6,548 bases of DNA from an uncultured Collinsella sp. (GTDB taxonomy: Bacteria > Actinomycetota > Coriobacteriia > Coriobacteriales > Coriobacteriaceae): NCBI GenBank assembly GCA_900550355.1, contig URRT01000101.1, positions 1 to 6,548 on the forward strand. Reading direction: 5' to 3'. The notes under the pieces were generated by a model. The model searched no databases. It had not been told where the DNA came from and saw only the letters and a program-made list of their open reading frames with translations. Positions 5,358 through 6,548 of this stretch are shown piece after piece (the stretch's first letter is position 1; every line of letters starts with the position of its first letter). The translations under genes and the position numbers were made by a program.

Positions 5358-6548
5358 GTGGCAAACGAAAACGATTACGATGGCGGCGAGATTAAGATTC
5401 TCGAAGGTCTCGAGGCCGTTCGTAAGCGCCCGGGCATGTACATTGGCTCGACGAGCGCCAGCGGTCTTCATCACCTGGTGTGGGAGATCGTTGACAACTC
5501 CGTCGACGAGGCCATGGCCGGTTTCTGCACCGAGATTCAGGTGACGGTCCACGCCGACAACTCCATCACGGTCGTCGACAACGGGCGCGGCATCCCCGTC
5601 GACGAGCATCCTATCAAAAAGATCCCGACGCTCGAGGTCGTCATGACGATCCTGCACGCCGGCGGTAAGTTCGATAACTCGGCCTACAAGGTCTCGGGCG
5701 GACTGCACGGCGTGGGCATCTCCGTCGTCAACGCCCTGTCCAAGCGTGTGGTCGTGCAGGTATGCCGCGATGGCAACATCTACGAGATGGAGTTTTCGCG
5801 CGGCAAGACCGTCAAGAAGATGGAGGTCGTGGGCACTTCGGAGACGACGGGCACCACTGTCAGCTTCTGGCCCGACGACGAGATCTTCGAGACCTGCATC
5901 TACGATTTCGACACGCTGCACAACCGTCTGCAGGAGACGGCATTCCTCAACAAGAACCTCAAGATCGTGCTGACCGACGAGCGCGAGGCGACTCCCCATG
6001 TGGAGGAGTTTTGCTATGCCGGCGGCATCATCGACTTCGTCAAGTTCCTCAACGAGGGCAAGGATGTCCCCGAGACCTTTAAGGAGCCCATCTATATTGA
6101 GGGCAAATCGGACCCGGATGCGCCCGTGACCAAGATGGGCGAGGTCGAGGTGTCCTTGCAGTGGAATAGCGGCTACGGCGAGAACGTCATGTCGTTTGCC
6201 AACGACATCTATACCCCCGAGGGCGGCATGCACCTCGAGGGCTTCCGCACCGCACTCACCCGCGTGATTAACGATTACGCGCGCAAGCAGAATCTGCTCA
6301 AGGAAAAAGACGCCAACCTGACCGGCGACGATGTGCGCGAGGGCCTATCGGCCGTTATCTCGGTCAAACTGCCCGATCCGCAGTTTGAGGGCCAGACCAA
6401 GGCCAAGCTCGGCAGCTCCTATATGCGCGCGCTGACGCTCAAGATCGTGACCGACGGGCTTGCCGATTACCTCGAGGAGCATCCCAAGCCCGCTCGCGAG
6501 ATCGTCAAGAAAGCCCAACAGGCCTGCAAGGCGCGCAACGCCGCCCGT
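5358..6548 (+). CDS. gyrB: DNA gyrase subunit B, N-terminal part (3' end outside window)
   Basis: GyrB is the ATPase half of gyrase (GyrA2GyrB2), which adds negative supercoils ahead of forks and promoters. The visible 397 residues hold the GHKL ATPase domain and most of the transducer. Seen are EIVDNSVDEA (43-52) with the catalytic Glu43 and Mg-binding Asn47, DNGRGIPVDEH (74-84), the ATP lid and GGLHGVGISVVNALS (114-128), TGTTVSFWPD (164-173), and QFEGQTKAKLG (342-352) with the ATP-contacting Gln-Thr-Lys. RKRPGMYIGS (22-31) is the usual GyrB opening. Arg137 appears to align with E. coli Arg136, a novobiocin-contact residue, so no resistance change is visible there. GyrB rather than ParE is favoured by its place beside recF. 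The start is GTG with a strong binding site. The frame is open to the last base; the TOPRIM domain is not in the window. Confidence 0.97.
   Translation, partial: MANENDYDGGEIKILEGLEAVRKRPGMYIGSTSASGLHHLVWEIVDNSVDEAMAGFCTEIQVTVHADNSITVVDNGRGIPVDEHPIKKIPTLEVVMTILHAGGKFDNSAYKVSGGLHGVGISVVNALSKRVVVQVCRDGNIYEMEFSRGKTVKKMEVVGTSETTGTTVSFWPDDEIFETCIYDFDTLHNRLQETAFLNKNLKIVLTDEREATPHVEEFCYAGGIIDFVKFLNEGKDVPETFKEPIYIEGKSDPDAPVTKMGEVEVSLQWNSGYGENVMSFANDIYTPEGGMHLEGFRTALTRVINDYARKQNLLKEKDANLTGDDVREGLSAVISVKLPDPQFEGQTKAKLGSSYMRALTLKIVTDGLADYLEEHPKPAREIVKKAQQACKARNAAR

Noticed and set aside
5340..6233. A 297-codon open frame on the - strand across gyrB
   Set aside because: It is a shadow of the gyrB codons with no family resemblance; the + strand frame from 5358 gives unmistakable GyrB.

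Overview
This window is the replication-origin neighbourhood of a bacterial chromosome. All genes lie on the + strand: the end of a glutamine-rich winged-helix protein, dnaA, the dnaA-dnaN gap, dnaN, recF, a DciA/DUF721 gene, and the first part of gyrB. The order dnaA-dnaN-recF-DUF721-gyrB, the fairly high GC content and the frequent GTG starts point to an actinobacterial relative. The DnaA, RecF and GyrB sequences read to me like class Coriobacteriia (Collinsella/Olsenella-type), but that placement is from memory and not from a search.

Region by region: positions 2-505 are an open-ended coding region whose visible N-terminal half is about one-third glutamine with no acidic residue, followed by a winged-helix-like C-terminus. 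Only 15 bases separate it from dnaA (521-2245). dnaA encodes an initiator with weak domain I similarity, a long Ala/Pro-rich linker and several unusual residues in the AAA+ and DNA-binding motifs. The 238-bp gap (2246-2483) looks like oriC: degenerate DnaA-box-like 9-mers, a five-unit DnaA-trio-like run and an 81% AT segment reaching the dnaN ribosome binding site. dnaN (2484-3587), recF (3596-4702) and dciA (4689-5252) form a tight run ending at a clear intrinsic terminator (5279-5308). gyrB starts at 5358 and runs off the window.

Together the genes encode the initiator (DnaA), a probable helicase loader or operator (DciA), the sliding clamp (DnaN), a gap-repair loader (RecF) and the gyrase ATPase subunit. 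The most interesting signals are non-coding or embedded: a one-mismatch parS core inside the dnaA linker codons; candidate boxes with a TCAACA core in place of TCCACA, both in oriC and inside the upstream Gln-rich gene; a DnaA whose box-reading loop has Asn and Ser where the usual initiator has Asp and Thr; and the Gln-rich winged-helix protein itself. None of these has been tested by alignment or experiment here.
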